From positions 50,894-114,893 of the forward strand of contig JAAYBV010000070.1 of the NCBI GenBank assembly GCA_012744475.1: DNA of 64,000 bases, written 5' to 3'. The notes beneath the pieces were generated by a model. It was not told the DNA's origin and made no database searches. It saw only the letters and a list, made by a program, of their open reading frames with translations. This document shows positions 31,509-40,820 of this stretch, one piece after another. Position 1 is the stretch's first letter. Every line of letters begins with the position of its first letter. Made by a program: the position numbers and the translations under genes. This DNA comes from Phycisphaerae bacterium (GTDB lineage: Bacteria > Planctomycetota > Phycisphaerae > Sedimentisphaerales > Anaerobacaceae).

Positions 31509-32036
31509 ATGATTCAGGGAACACAACGCTTCGGTGCGCGCTGGTCGATCCTGGTGCGGTTGGTGACGCTGGTTGTGATTGTGCTGGTGATCGTTGCCGT
31601 CGCGGTCGTTTTGCGTGTGGCTGGGCAGCCCGCCGTCAGAGGCACGGCCACGGGCCGATGGATCGTTGCTGCGGCTTTTCTGCCGGCGGCGATGCTGGCG
31701 ATAACCGTGCTGTTCGCTCCTTTGGGTTTCACCGTCGATCCGGTCGGGATCATTGTCAATCGCATGGGACCCAACGTGTATATCCCCCACGAAGAGATCG
31801 CAACGATTGAACGGATCGACCCTCGACAGATCGGGTTTGGCATCCGCGTCCTTGGCTCGGGCGGTTTCTTTGGCCACTTCGGATGGTTCTACAGCCGTCC
31901 CCTGGGGTGGTTTCGGTGCTACGTGACCGACCGCAGAGACCTTGTCCTGATCCGTCTGCACGACGGTGGCAAACTTGTCCTGTCGCCGCACCCCGCGGAA
32001 GTGTTTGTCGAATACGCCGAACGGGCGCGTGGATAG
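31509..32036 (+). CDS. Membrane protein with bacterial PH-like domain
   Basis: This 175-aa protein has two N-terminal transmembrane helices ('LVTLVVIVLVIVAVAVVLRV', 'WIVAAAFLPAAMLAITVLFA'). A C-terminal beta domain of the bacterial pleckstrin-homology type follows: 'GIIVNRMGPNVYIPHEEIAT', 'GGFFGHFGWFYSRPLGWFRC', 'DLVLIRLHDGGKLVLSPHPA'. The function is unknown; such proteins often tune membrane or signalling complexes. It is the first host gene right of the element and converges with the gene at 32097. Confidence 0.75.
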   Translation: MIQGTQRFGARWSILVRLVTLVVIVLVIVAVAVVLRVAGQPAVRGTATGRWIVAAAFLPAAMLAITVLFAPLGFTVDPVGIIVNRMGPNVYIPHEEIATIERIDPRQIGFGIRVLGSGGFFGHFGWFYSRPLGWFRCYVTDRRDLVLIRLHDGGKLVLSPHPAEVFVEYAERARG

Positions 32037-32096
32037 TCCGATAAGCTACGCCTGTCGGCAGGGCGGCGGGATTGTGGCGAAAGGCGCGGCATGAGA

Positions 32097-32816
32097 TCAC
32101 AAGCCGGGTATTTGCTGCTCCAAAGGGTCTCGTAGAGACAAAGGCTTGCCGAGGATTTCGTAGTGCAGGATGGCCTGCCTCAAGGCATCTGCATCGGAGT
32201 AGTCTATGAGGGCGGATGTGACATGTGTCGTCTCGGGTTTCTCGGTCGTCGCGGTCTCGACGGCGGTCGCCGAGTCCGGCTCGGGCTGCGTTGGTGACGT
32301 CTTGACCCGGAGTCTCTCCGCAGCGGCTTCGAGTCGCCGTTGTCGCAGCCTTGCGGCCTCTTCCTGCCGCTGCTGATAGAGTCGAGCGGCACGCTGTTGT
32401 CTCTGCTGCAGCGTCTCTGCCGGGTCCTGGTGTTCGTAGACCAGGACCGGCTCGGCTCCGGGACGGGTTCGTACGGTGACCCGCCCGCGATCCGGCCGAC
32501 GAGGCTCGCCAGGCCGTTCGGACGATCGGGCGCCCCCCGCCTGTTCCTCCGTCTTGCGTACGTGCTCTTGAGCTGCCCGCTGGATCTCTTCGGCCTTGCG
32601 AGTCAGACGCTGCTTCCAGCTTTCCCGCTTGCGATCGTCGGTCGACTTCTCACGGCCCGGACGCTGGCTCTGGGACGCCGTCCTTCGGGCGGAAACCGCC
32701 TTAAGCAGAGCGCCGACCGCCCAGAACGCGGCGACCATCACGAAGACGATGACATCGCTCCATCCCTCGACGTCGCCCTGAGCCAGCCACGGCAATGGTA
32801 TTACCCCATCCAGCAT
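32097..32816 (-). CDS. Membrane-anchored coiled-coil protein of the flotillin operon
   Basis: I start at the ATG 32816 (MLDGVIPLPWLAQGD); the open frame continues upstream into the floA region as shadow. The 239-aa product has one transmembrane helix ('VIVFVMVAAFWAVGALLKAV') and a long charged, Gln/Arg-rich helical region ('TLQQRQQRAARLYQQRQEEA'). The C-terminal segment 'YSDADALRQAILHYEILGKP' resembles a motif I have seen in other planctomycete hypothetical proteins. It follows floA by 67 nt, so it may act with the flotillin. Confidence 0.65.
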   Translation of the reverse strand: MLDGVIPLPWLAQGDVEGWSDVIVFVMVAAFWAVGALLKAVSARRTASQSQRPGREKSTDDRKRESWKQRLTRKAEEIQRAAQEHVRKTEEQAGGARSSERPGEPRRPDRGRVTVRTRPGAEPVLVYEHQDPAETLQQRQQRAARLYQQRQEEAARLRQRRLEAAAERLRVKTSPTQPEPDSATAVETATTEKPETTHVTSALIDYSDADALRQAILHYEILGKPLSLRDPLEQQIPGL

Positions 32817-32883
32817 TGCGTCGCGTTTTCCTTCCGTCCGCCCTGCCGGCCGAAGAATCGATCGGCCGGCCCCGCAGCGGGCG

Positions 32884-33894
32884 CTAGTCGCTCTTCTTCG
32901 GCTTGGCGATCGACTCGCGCATCTGCGTGTCGGCGCCGATGTTCTTGAGCCGGTAGTAGTCCATGATCCCAAGATTGCCCTTCTGGAAGGCCTCGGCGAT
33001 CGCCAGCGGAACCTTCGATTCGTTCTCGACGACGAGCGCCCGCATTTCCTGCTCGCGGGCGACCGCCATGGCACGCCGCTTTTCCGCCTCGGCCTTGGCT
33101 CGCCGCATGTCGGCCTCCGCCTGCGCCGCCTGGAGTTGGGCGCCGACGTTGTCGCCGACGTCGACGTCCGCGATGTCGATCGAGAGAATCTCGAATGCCG
33201 TACCGGCGTCCAGCCCTTTGCCGAGGACCGCCTTGGAGATCCGATCCGGGTTCTCCAGCACGCTCTTGTACGTGATCGAGCTGCCGATGGACGTCACGAT
33301 GCCTTCACCGACGCGTGCGATGACCGTCTCCTCCGTGGCACCGCCGACCAGTCTGTGAATGTTCGTCCGGACGGTCACCCGTGCCTTCGCTTTGAGTTGA
33401 ATGCCGTCCTGGGCGACGGCGTCGATGGTCTCCTTGCCCTTCTTGGGATCGGGGCAATCGATCACCTTCGGGTTCACGCTGGTCTGGATGGCGTCGAGAA
33501 TGTCACGTCCGGCCAGGTCGATCGCGGTGGCAGTCTTGAACGTCAGGTCGATGTTGGCGCGGTTGGCCGCAATCAGCGCCCGCACCACGTTGGGCACGCG
33601 CCCCCCTGCCAGGTAGTGGCTTTCGAGGTCTTTGGTGGTCAGTTCCAGACCCGCCTGGATCGCGGTGATCTTGCTCAGGACAATCACCCGGGCGTCCACC
33701 TTGCGCAGCCACATGCCGATCAGCTCGCTGAGCTTGATGTCGGCCCGAGAGAAATACGCCTGAAGCCAGAGCCGCGCGAACTTCAGCAGGATCAACAGGA
33801 AGACCAGCGCCGCGATGACTACGACGACCAGAATCCCGATGACCACGGGATTCGCGGTTTCCTGCTGCATCAACACATGTGCGATTTTGGACAT
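32884..33894 (-). CDS. floA: Flotillin-like protein FloA (SPFH family)
   Basis: This 336-aa protein has an N-terminal hydrophobic anchor ('[20 protein letters not shown]'). An SPFH domain follows ('[20 protein letters not shown]', '[20 protein letters not shown]', '[20 protein letters not shown]') and then an Ala/Glu-rich coiled coil ('[20 protein letters not shown]'). FloA organises functional membrane microdomains. The adjacent nfeD genes are its usual partners and support the call. Confidence 0.93.
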   Translation of the reverse strand: MSKIAHVLMQQETANPVVIGILVVVVIAALVFLLILLKFARLWLQAYFSRADIKLSELIGMWLRKVDARVIVLSKITAIQAGLELTTKDLESHYLAGGRVPNVVRALIAANRANIDLTFKTATAIDLAGRDILDAIQTSVNPKVIDCPDPKKGKETIDAVAQDGIQLKAKARVTVRTNIHRLVGGATEETVIARVGEGIVTSIGSSITYKSVLENPDRISKAVLGKGLDAGTAFEILSIDIADVDVGDNVGAQLQAAQAEADMRRAKAEAEKRRAMAVAREQEMRALVVENESKVPLAIAEAFQKGNLGIMDYYRLKNIGADTQMRESIAKPKKSD

Positions 33895-33909
33895 CGATCC
33901 ATCCTTTCC

Positions 33910-34404
33910 CTAAGCCTCGTCGGTCACCCGAACGGTCAGTTGCGTTCCTTCGACCCGAATCACCTTGACGGTTGCTCCCTTCTGAACGTACCCGGCTTCG
34001 GCGACACATTCAACCCTGCGCCCGGAAAAATCGCAGGTGCCCACCGGGCGCAGCGGCGTCAGCACATGGCCGACCTGGCCCAGCAGCTTGAGCAGCTCGG
34101 CGGTGTCGGGTATCGCATCGCCGCGTTCGCGCACCGGGCCCGATAGAATGACATTGCGACCGAATCGCGTCTTCGGCAGCAGTCTATACGCGCCCACCAG
34201 GAGCAGAGGAATCATGACGACGGCGACCACGACGCCGAGCCATCCGGCGGTGCTGCTGATTCGAAAGAAGATCGCGACGCCGCCCACGACACAGGCCAGC
34301 GCGCAAATGCTCAGAAGCCCCCCGCTGGGGAGGAAGACCTCGGCCACGATCAGGGCCGCACAGGCCACATACAGAAACACTGCAAAAAGCAGCCACCCAC
34401 CCAT
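33910..34404 (-). CDS. Short NfeD-family membrane protein
   Basis: This 164-aa protein has three or four hydrophobic helices ('WLLFAVFLYVACAALIVAEV', 'SICALACVVGGVAIFFRISS', 'LGVVVAVVMIPLLLVGAYRL') and a C-terminal OB-fold beta domain ('LLGQVGHVLTPLRPVGTCDF', 'VKVIRVEGTQLTVRV'). NfeD proteins are paired with SPFH proteins. It lies 15 nt upstream of floA and downstream of the protease-fused NfeD. Confidence 0.85.
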   Translation of the reverse strand: MGGWLLFAVFLYVACAALIVAEVFLPSGGLLSICALACVVGGVAIFFRISSTAGWLGVVVAVVMIPLLLVGAYRLLPKTRFGRNVILSGPVRERGDAIPDTAELLKLLGQVGHVLTPLRPVGTCDFSGRRVECVAEAGYVQKGATVKVIRVEGTQLTVRVTDEA

Positions 34405-34473
34405 TCGTCTGGTCCTCCCTGAGCTGTCTGGACCGATGTCACCGCAGACCGGCGCGGGACATCCGTAACCATC

Positions 34474-36006
34474 CTACGCGTTGTCCCGGCTTTTCACAAC
34501 CACCCGATTGCCGTGGATCTGGACAATCTCAACTCGCGTCCCTTTGTCGAGGAACTCGGCCATCGCGACAACATCGACTACCGCGTCCCCAAATCGCGCC
34601 TTTCCAGCCGGACGCAATTTCGAAGTCACTTCGCCGACGTCTCCGACCTGCACCAGGCGCTGGGCGCTCTGTGGCGGTGCCGTCATGCTCATCCTCGCCA
34701 CTGTCCCGGCGGCGACAGCGGGCGCCGGCACCAGGATCAAGCCGCTGAGGAACCGCAGCTTCGGCAGATAACGCGAGAGGACGAACGCCAGAACGGCAAA
34801 GCCGACAAAGCCATATACAATTCCCAGCAGTCCGTTGGTCAGGTTGGTCCAATCCTCAGGGCCTTCTGGCCAGGGCAGTTGCCCCGGCGAGTTCTTGACG
34901 AGCATGCCGAACAGGCCGCCCAGGATGAACACAATCCCCAGAATCCCGGCGATCCCGAAACCGGGCAGGACGAGCAGTTCCACCAGAAGCAGAATCACAC
35001 CCGCCAGTAACAGGATGATTTCCACCCAGTTCGCCAGGCCCGTGAGGTATTTGCTCCCGACGATCAGCGCAAAGCAGATCACCGCCACCAGCCCGGGCAG
35101 CCCCACGCCCGGCGTGCTGAACTCGATGTAGACGCCCAGCAGCGCCAGCATGATGAGAACGCCCATGACGGCGGGCGAATTCAGCCATCGCACCATCTCT
35201 TCGGACCACGTGGTTTCCAGCCTCATCGGCGGGCGGGCGAACCGAACGCCGTCCCGCTCCTCCAGGAACGCCAGCGCCTTGTCCAGGTCCCCCACCACCG
35301 CGCGGGCGATCCCGTACTCCAACGCCTGCGAGGCGGTGAGCGTCAGCAACTCGTCACTGCCGACGACTTCCTCGGCCCCGTCGAGGTCGTGTTCGTTGGC
35401 GTCGGTGGGCCGGTTCTTGCCCTCGAAGAACTCCCATTGCCCTGTGCTGAGGTTCCTGACCCGCCATACCTCCGTCTGCATGGTCACCATCGCCTTGAGC
35501 AGCAGCTCGGGGTATCCGTTGGCCTCGGCGGCCCGTTGAAACGCCGCACGGATGAAACTCTCGGCCTTCTCGCGTTCGACGCCCTCCAGGGTGCCGCCCA
35601 GCGTGATGGGAGCGCAATCGCCGATCGTCGTGCTCTCTCGCATGATGATGTCATTGCAGGAGACACTGATAAGCGCCCCGGCGGAGATGGCCTCCGTCTG
35701 GACGTAGGCGACCGTGCGGGCGCGGCTGGCAATGGTTTGAATGAAGTACTTGGCGATGCTGTCGGCTGCGTCGACCAGTCCGCCGTAGGTCTCGATCTCG
35801 TAGATCAGGTAATCGGCTCCCGCCTTCATCGCCGTCTCACTGCGACGCTCGATCGAGTCGAGCAAGCCCTGATCGATCATCCCCTTGCACGGAATGACGG
35901 CTGCCTGGGCGGGGCGCACAGCTTCGTTGGGATCGGCGGCGATCGCAGATGCCGACACCCACACGCAAGCGATGAAGACCGTTATGACCAGATGTCTCTG
36001 TCTCAT
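34474..36006 (-). CDS. NfeD protein with ClpP-class serine protease domain (NfeD1b)
   Basis: I start at ATG 36006 (MRQRHLVITVFIACVWVSAS), a signal peptide; upstream residues lack support. The 510-aa product has a periplasmic ClpP-like protease domain ('YLIYEIETYGGLVDAADSIA', 'VAYVQTEAISAGALISVSCN', with Ser in the SAGA motif). Several transmembrane helices follow ('VLIMLALLGVYIEFSTPGVG'), then a C-terminal OB fold. It is a membrane-embedded protease of the stomatin/flotillin partner type and heads the floA operon. Confidence 0.9.
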   Translation of the reverse strand: MRQRHLVITVFIACVWVSASAIAADPNEAVRPAQAAVIPCKGMIDQGLLDSIERRSETAMKAGADYLIYEIETYGGLVDAADSIAKYFIQTIASRARTVAYVQTEAISAGALISVSCNDIIMRESTTIGDCAPITLGGTLEGVEREKAESFIRAAFQRAAEANGYPELLLKAMVTMQTEVWRVRNLSTGQWEFFEGKNRPTDANEHDLDGAEEVVGSDELLTLTASQALEYGIARAVVGDLDKALAFLEERDGVRFARPPMRLETTWSEEMVRWLNSPAVMGVLIMLALLGVYIEFSTPGVGLPGLVAVICFALIVGSKYLTGLANWVEIILLLAGVILLLVELLVLPGFGIAGILGIVFILGGLFGMLVKNSPGQLPWPEGPEDWTNLTNGLLGIVYGFVGFAVLAFVLSRYLPKLRFLSGLILVPAPAVAAGTVARMSMTAPPQSAQRLVQVGDVGEVTSKLRPAGKARFGDAVVDVVAMAEFLDKGTRVEIVQIHGNRVVVKSRDNA

Positions 36007-36102
36007 ATCGCCGATTCTACCAGCCCGCAAGGACACTGGCAATATCCAGACGCAAGAGACGGCGAGAATTCGCTGCCCTGCTGTCCGGCGGCGATGGCCC
36101 GC

Positions 36103-37212
36103 CTATGCAAGACGACGCAGAACCTCAACCCCCTGCCGGATCTTCTCGTCGGTCGTCGCGAAACTGATCCGGAAATGCGTGTCTTTCTCGCTGAAGACGT
36201 TGCCGGGGATGACCAGGACGTTGTTCTGGATGGCCTTCTTGACGAATTCCGTGCTCGAACCGTTCGGGGCCTTGACGAAGGCGTAGAACGCGCCGCCCGG
36301 CCGCACCAGCTCGAAAGCCCCGGCCAGCCCTTCATACAGCAGGTCGCGCTTACGGACGTATTGGGCAACGAGTTCGCTGACGTCGTAGTCCAGGGCCGCC
36401 ACCGCCGCCCGCTGAAGTGGACTCGGCGCACAGACGAACGTGTACTGCTGAATCTTGATCATCTCCTCGAGGACCGGCCGCATGGAAGCAGGTGCCGCCA
36501 CGTACGCCAGACGCCAGCCGGTCATCGCATAGCTTTTGCTGAACCCGCGCATCAGGAGCACCTTCTCGTGGTATCTGGCGATGCTCGCACAAGGACCGTC
36601 GTAGGAGAACTGCTCGTAGATCTCGTCGGTGAGGACCAGGATGTCCTTCTCGGCAGCGACCTTCGCCAGAGCCCTGATCCGCTCGTCGCTGTAGACCATA
36701 CCCGTCGGGTTGCACGGCGAGTTGAGGACAATTATCTTGGTCCTTCTGGTAATCGCCCGCGCGATCCCCTCGACCGGCAGATCAAAGTCAGGGTAGGAAT
36801 CGACGAAGACGCACTTGCCGCCCAGCAGGTTCACCACGTGCTTGTACATCACAAAGTACGGATCGGGGACGATCACCTCATCGCCCGGGTCGATCAGGGC
36901 CAGGAAGGCCAGTAACAGCCCCCCGCTGACGCCGCTGGCGACGAGCACCGCCGGATTGGCCCACCCGAACTCGGCGGTCATCTGGGCGGCGATCTTGTCC
37001 TGGAGGTCCTTGTCGCCGGCGGTCTGAGAATAGCGGTTCATGCCCGCCTCAATGGCCTTGATGGCCTCGCGTTTGAGCGGCTCGGGCACGTCGAAATCGG
37101 GCTGGCCGATAGAGAAGTTGATGGGGTCCTTCAGTTCGGCCGCCAAGGCAAAGACCTTCCGTATCCCACTGGAATCAATCCATCCCGTCCGTTCCGCTAC
37201 CAGTTTTCTCAT
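36103..37212 (-). CDS. PLP-dependent class I/II aminotransferase (aspartate aminotransferase family)
   Basis: I start at ATG 37212 (MRKLVAERTGWIDSSGIRKV); earlier in-frame codons lie in the promoter region. The 369-aa product shows 'DPINFSIGQPDFDVPEPLKR', 'VIVPDPYFVMYKHVV', 'VLNSPCNPTGMVY', 'LVLTDEIYEQFSYDG' and the PLP lysine in 'LMRGFSKSYAMTGWRLAYVA'. A C-terminal Arg in 'FRISFATTDEKI' binds the carboxylate. Substrate specificity cannot be read from the sequence. Confidence 0.94.
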   Translation of the reverse strand: MRKLVAERTGWIDSSGIRKVFALAAELKDPINFSIGQPDFDVPEPLKREAIKAIEAGMNRYSQTAGDKDLQDKIAAQMTAEFGWANPAVLVASGVSGGLLLAFLALIDPGDEVIVPDPYFVMYKHVVNLLGGKCVFVDSYPDFDLPVEGIARAITRRTKIIVLNSPCNPTGMVYSDERIRALAKVAAEKDILVLTDEIYEQFSYDGPCASIARYHEKVLLMRGFSKSYAMTGWRLAYVAAPASMRPVLEEMIKIQQYTFVCAPSPLQRAAVAALDYDVSELVAQYVRKRDLLYEGLAGAFELVRPGGAFYAFVKAPNGSSTEFVKKAIQNNVLVIPGNVFSEKDTHFRISFATTDEKIRQGVEVLRRLA

Positions 37213-37328
37213 CGTTGATCCGCACAAAACAACCGTATCTGATGGCTCACTGCGTGTCCCATGGACAACTCCTTGATGATAGCCATTCCGGGTGTGTTTT
37301 CCAAGTCCAAACCGCCGCGAAAGAATGC

Positions 37329-37357
37329 TTGAGGGTGTTCGGCGCCTGTTGTACATT
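37329..37357 (+). promoter_or_regulatory. Candidate promoter of the carbohydrate gene group
   Basis: TTGAGG (37329-37334), a 17-bp spacer and TACATT (37352-37357) lie about 50 bp before the ATG at 37410, in the divergent gap with the aminotransferase gene. Confidence 0.4.
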
Positions 37358-37409
37358 GGCGATCCGAGCAAGAACAGCCGACTCAAGTGTTCCGAGGAAG
37401 GAGAAGACC

Positions 37410-38945
37410 ATGGTCGCACATCAGATGAATCGTCGCCAGTTCGTGGGGTTGTCGGCAGCCAGCGTTGCCGGCGGTATTCTGGGCCTGCGTTCGGCCGATG
37501 CGAACGCCACTCGCGGCGACGCGTGGGACCCTGGGGCGCCGCTGATGGTCACGGGCAAACCCCTGAGGGTCCAGCCGATCCTGATGTATCGGGTCGCCCA
37601 GAGACGCGAGGCGACCTCATGGAAATCGTGGGGCGGAGTGCAGGACGACCAGGCGGCCGAGAAGGAAAGCCGGCAGATCGCCGAGGAACTGGGGACGCTG
37701 GAGATTCAAGCCGGATTTCCTCTGGAGATCCTCCCCGTGCTCAAGGTCCGATCGCCGGAGGAGGCCGCCAAGGTACACGAAAGCGAGTACGACTGTGTGA
37801 TTGTCTACCCCGCGACCGGCTCGGGAGAAACACTCAGAGCGTGTTTCGCACCAAAGAAGGACCGCGACACGCTGATCTTCGTGCGGCGGCGTTCGGGCCC
37901 GGTGTACTACTGGTATGAGGCGCTGAGCACGCGGTACTTGGCGACCGGCCATGAAGCATCGCGCGGGAATACGTGGAACGATCATGGCCCTGTCCACGTC
38001 GATGACGTTGTCGTGGACGACGGCGCCGAGTTGCTCCGGCGGCTGCGCGCTCTGTACGGAATCAAGAACTTCATCGGGGCGCGGATCGTGGCGCTGGGCG
38101 GGCCTTGGGGCAAGTACGCCCCCGATGCGCCGCAGGTCGCCCGCGACCGCTATAGGCTGAACATCATCGACGTCCCGTACGAGCAGGTTTCCGCACGGAT
38201 TGAGGCCGCGACGAAGGACCGGGGCCGGCTACATGCGGCGCAGCGCATGGCCGAGCGGTACCTGTCGCTTCCCGGCACGACCCTGATGACCGACAAGGAG
38301 TTCGTAACCAACGCGTTTGTGCTGTACAGTTTCGTCAAGGAGCTGATGAGGGAGCACGAAGCGCCGGCCTTCACCATTCGCGGCTGCATGAGCACGATTC
38401 TGCCCATCGCCAGGACGACGCCGTGCCTGACGCTGGGGCTGCTCAACGACGAAGGGCTGATCGCGTTCTGCGAATCGGATTTTGTCATCATCCCGGCGGG
38501 TATCCTGCTGCACTACATCTCGGGCAGGCCCGTCTTCATGCACAACTCGACGTTCCCTCACGATGGAATCATGACCGCGGCCCATTGCAGCGCCCCGCGC
38601 CGGCTCGACGGCGTGCATTACGAGCCCGCCAGGATCATGACCCACTACGAATCCGAGTACGGCGCGGCGCCCAAGGTCGAGATCCCCGTGGGGCAACAGG
38701 TGACGTTTATCGACCCGGAATACAGCACGGGCCGCTGGCTCGGCTTCACCGGCGTGGTCAAGGGCAACCCGTTCTATGAAGTCTGCCGGTCGCAGCAGGA
38801 CGTCGAGATTCAGGGCGACTGGAAGAAGCTGTGCAGCGAAGTCCGCGACTCGCACTGGATGATGGTCTACGACGATCATCTCAAGGAGCTGGGCTACGCC
38901 GCTCGCAAGATCGGAATCGACTGGGTCGATCTGTCCGGCGCGTAG
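37410..38945 (+). CDS. Tat-exported sugar-isomerase-like protein
   Basis: ATG 37410 follows GGAAGGAG. The 511-aa product has a twin-arginine signal ('MNRRQFVGLSAASVAGGILG'). The body has the two-lobe look of L-fucose/L-arabinose isomerase-like proteins: 'YDCVIVYPATGSGETLRACF', 'FTIRGCMSTILPIARTTPCL', 'YISGRPVFMHNSTFPHDGIM' and 'EYGAAPKVEIPVGQQVTFID'. Whether the metal-binding Glu residues of true isomerases are kept is uncertain. It is grouped with GH127 and GH16 enzymes, so it likely takes part in plant or algal polysaccharide use in the envelope compartment. Confidence 0.7.
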   Translation: MVAHQMNRRQFVGLSAASVAGGILGLRSADANATRGDAWDPGAPLMVTGKPLRVQPILMYRVAQRREATSWKSWGGVQDDQAAEKESRQIAEELGTLEIQAGFPLEILPVLKVRSPEEAAKVHESEYDCVIVYPATGSGETLRACFAPKKDRDTLIFVRRRSGPVYYWYEALSTRYLATGHEASRGNTWNDHGPVHVDDVVVDDGAELLRRLRALYGIKNFIGARIVALGGPWGKYAPDAPQVARDRYRLNIIDVPYEQVSARIEAATKDRGRLHAAQRMAERYLSLPGTTLMTDKEFVTNAFVLYSFVKELMREHEAPAFTIRGCMSTILPIARTTPCLTLGLLNDEGLIAFCESDFVIIPAGILLHYISGRPVFMHNSTFPHDGIMTAAHCSAPRRLDGVHYEPARIMTHYESEYGAAPKVEIPVGQQVTFIDPEYSTGRWLGFTGVVKGNPFYEVCRSQQDVEIQGDWKKLCSEVRDSHWMMVYDDHLKELGYAARKIGIDWVDLSGA

Positions 38946-38987
38946 GATCATTCATTGCGTCCCCTCGTTCATTCTGGAGTCGTGAAC

Positions 38988-40799
38988 ATGACGAGACAGA
39001 ATTCTCTTGTTGTGGGCCTGATTCTGGCGAGTGGTTCACTGGCCTCGGCAACGACCATGACCGCTCTCGATCCGGGCAGCATCCATGTGGGCGGCGAGAT
39101 CGGCCGGCGGATCGACATCACGATCGCCAACAACGTGCTGGCCATCGATGTAGACAAAGACTTTCTCGAACCGTTCCGCCGAAGGAACAGCGACGGCGGT
39201 TACATCGGCCTGGGCAAGTTCATCGACAGCCTCGTTCGCTTCGCCGCATATGGCAAGGACCCTCGCGTGCTTGCGCTCAAGCAACGCGTCGTCCGCGAGG
39301 CGATTGCCACGCAGGAGGCGGACGGCTACGTCGGCATCTGCCGGGCCGAGATGCGGATGTGGCAGCTCTGGGATATCCACGAGATGGGTTATCTGGTCAT
39401 GGGGCTGACGGCCGACTATGCGCACTTCGGCGAGGCGCCGTCGCTCGAAGCCGCCAGGAGACTGGCTGATTACATCATCACACGCTGGTCCGAAGACCCC
39501 GACCGTAAGACCGAGGGCTGGGTCTCGACCTATGTGGCGACGACGGGACTGGCCGAGGCGATGCTCAACCTGTACAGCCGGACCGGTGACGAACGGTACC
39601 TCGATTTTGCGGTGCGACACCGCAAGCTGGCCGAGTGGGATACGCCGCTCATTCAGGGCCGCTGGGGCAACCTCGAAGGGCACGCGTACTACCACATGGC
39701 GCTCTGCCTGGCGCAACTGCGGCTGAACGAGCTCCGGCCCGAGCCCCGACTGCTGAACCAGTCGCGGGTGACGCTCGACTTCCTGCTGCGGAAGGACGGG
39801 CTGCTGGCGCCGGGGCTGTGCGGCTATCACGAATGCTGGCACAGCAACCAGCAAGGCTTCCATAAGCTCGGCGAGACCTGCGCGACGGCGTATCTGATCC
39901 GCTGGCTCGACGCCCTGCTGCAACATGGGGGCGACTCGCTCTACGGTGATATCATGGAGCGGGCGATCTACAACGGCCTTTTCGCGGCGCAATCCCCTGA
40001 CGGCCGTCGCCTGCGCTACTACAGTCCGTTCGAAGGCAAACGCGAATACTTCCACGGCGACACCTACTGCTGCCCCTGCAACTTCCGCCGGATCGTCGCC
40101 GAATTGCCCGGCATGATCTGCTACCGGCGCGGCGACGGCTTGGCGATGAACCTCTACAAACCATCCACTGCAACAACCAGACTCGCCGACGGGACGGCTG
40201 TCGATATTCGTCAGGAAACGGACTATCCCAACTCAGGCGATGTCACGATCCGGCTCAAACCCTCAAAGCCCAGCCGTTTCGGGCTGTCTCTGCGGATTCC
40301 TCGCTGGTGCGACAGTGCCCGAGTCGCCGTCAACGGCAACGTTGTTGAGACGACGGCTTCGGGCGGCGCCTTCTTCACCATCACACGCGTCTGGTGCAGC
40401 GGTGACGAAGTCAAGTTACACATGCCCATGTCCTGGCGGGCGATCCGCGGACGCAAGGCCCAGACCGGACGTGTGGCGGTCATGCGAGGTCCCCTGCTGT
40501 TCTGCCTGAACCCGCAGAAACAGGACGGCCTCGATCCGGATGCCGTGAAGCTGCTGCGCCTGAACATCTCATCACTTGCATCCGGTCCGGCGGACCGGAC
40601 GGTTCGTCCCGATGGGCTGACTTGCCGGGCATCGTTCTGGAAGCCCGAAGACTACAACGCCGCAGGACCGCCGGAGTTGCACTTCACTCTTACGGAATAC
40701 GCCGATCCGGGAGCGGAATGGACATACTTCCTGGTCCGCAATCCAGAGGCGGACGGCGCCGTCGAGGATGAACTGGCCGGCTGCGAAGTCCCGTTGTGA
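38988..40799 (+). CDS. Secreted glycoside hydrolase family 127 (beta-L-arabinofuranosidase-like)
   Basis: ATG 38988 follows GGAG; a signal peptide (MTRQNSLVVGLILASGSLAS) is present. The 603-aa product is an alpha/alpha barrel plus beta domains with GH127 landmarks: 'GYHECWHSNQQGFHKLGETC' (Glu-Thr-Cys) and the paired-cysteine motif 'YCCPCNFRRIVAELPGMICY' that supplies the nucleophilic Cys and zinc ligands in characterised members. Likely activity is release of beta-L-arabinofuranose from plant glycans, though GH127/146 members vary. It lies 42 bp after the isomerase-like gene. Confidence 0.88.
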   Translation: MTRQNSLVVGLILASGSLASATTMTALDPGSIHVGGEIGRRIDITIANNVLAIDVDKDFLEPFRRRNSDGGYIGLGKFIDSLVRFAAYGKDPRVLALKQRVVREAIATQEADGYVGICRAEMRMWQLWDIHEMGYLVMGLTADYAHFGEAPSLEAARRLADYIITRWSEDPDRKTEGWVSTYVATTGLAEAMLNLYSRTGDERYLDFAVRHRKLAEWDTPLIQGRWGNLEGHAYYHMALCLAQLRLNELRPEPRLLNQSRVTLDFLLRKDGLLAPGLCGYHECWHSNQQGFHKLGETCATAYLIRWLDALLQHGGDSLYGDIMERAIYNGLFAAQSPDGRRLRYYSPFEGKREYFHGDTYCCPCNFRRIVAELPGMICYRRGDGLAMNLYKPSTATTRLADGTAVDIRQETDYPNSGDVTIRLKPSKPSRFGLSLRIPRWCDSARVAVNGNVVETTASGGAFFTITRVWCSGDEVKLHMPMSWRAIRGRKAQTGRVAVMRGPLLFCLNPQKQDGLDPDAVKLLRLNISSLASGPADRTVRPDGLTCRASFWKPEDYNAAGPPELHFTLTEYADPGAEWTYFLVRNPEADGAVEDELAGCEVPL

Positions 40800-40820
40800 A
40801 CCAGTTGTGGAAGAAGTGAG

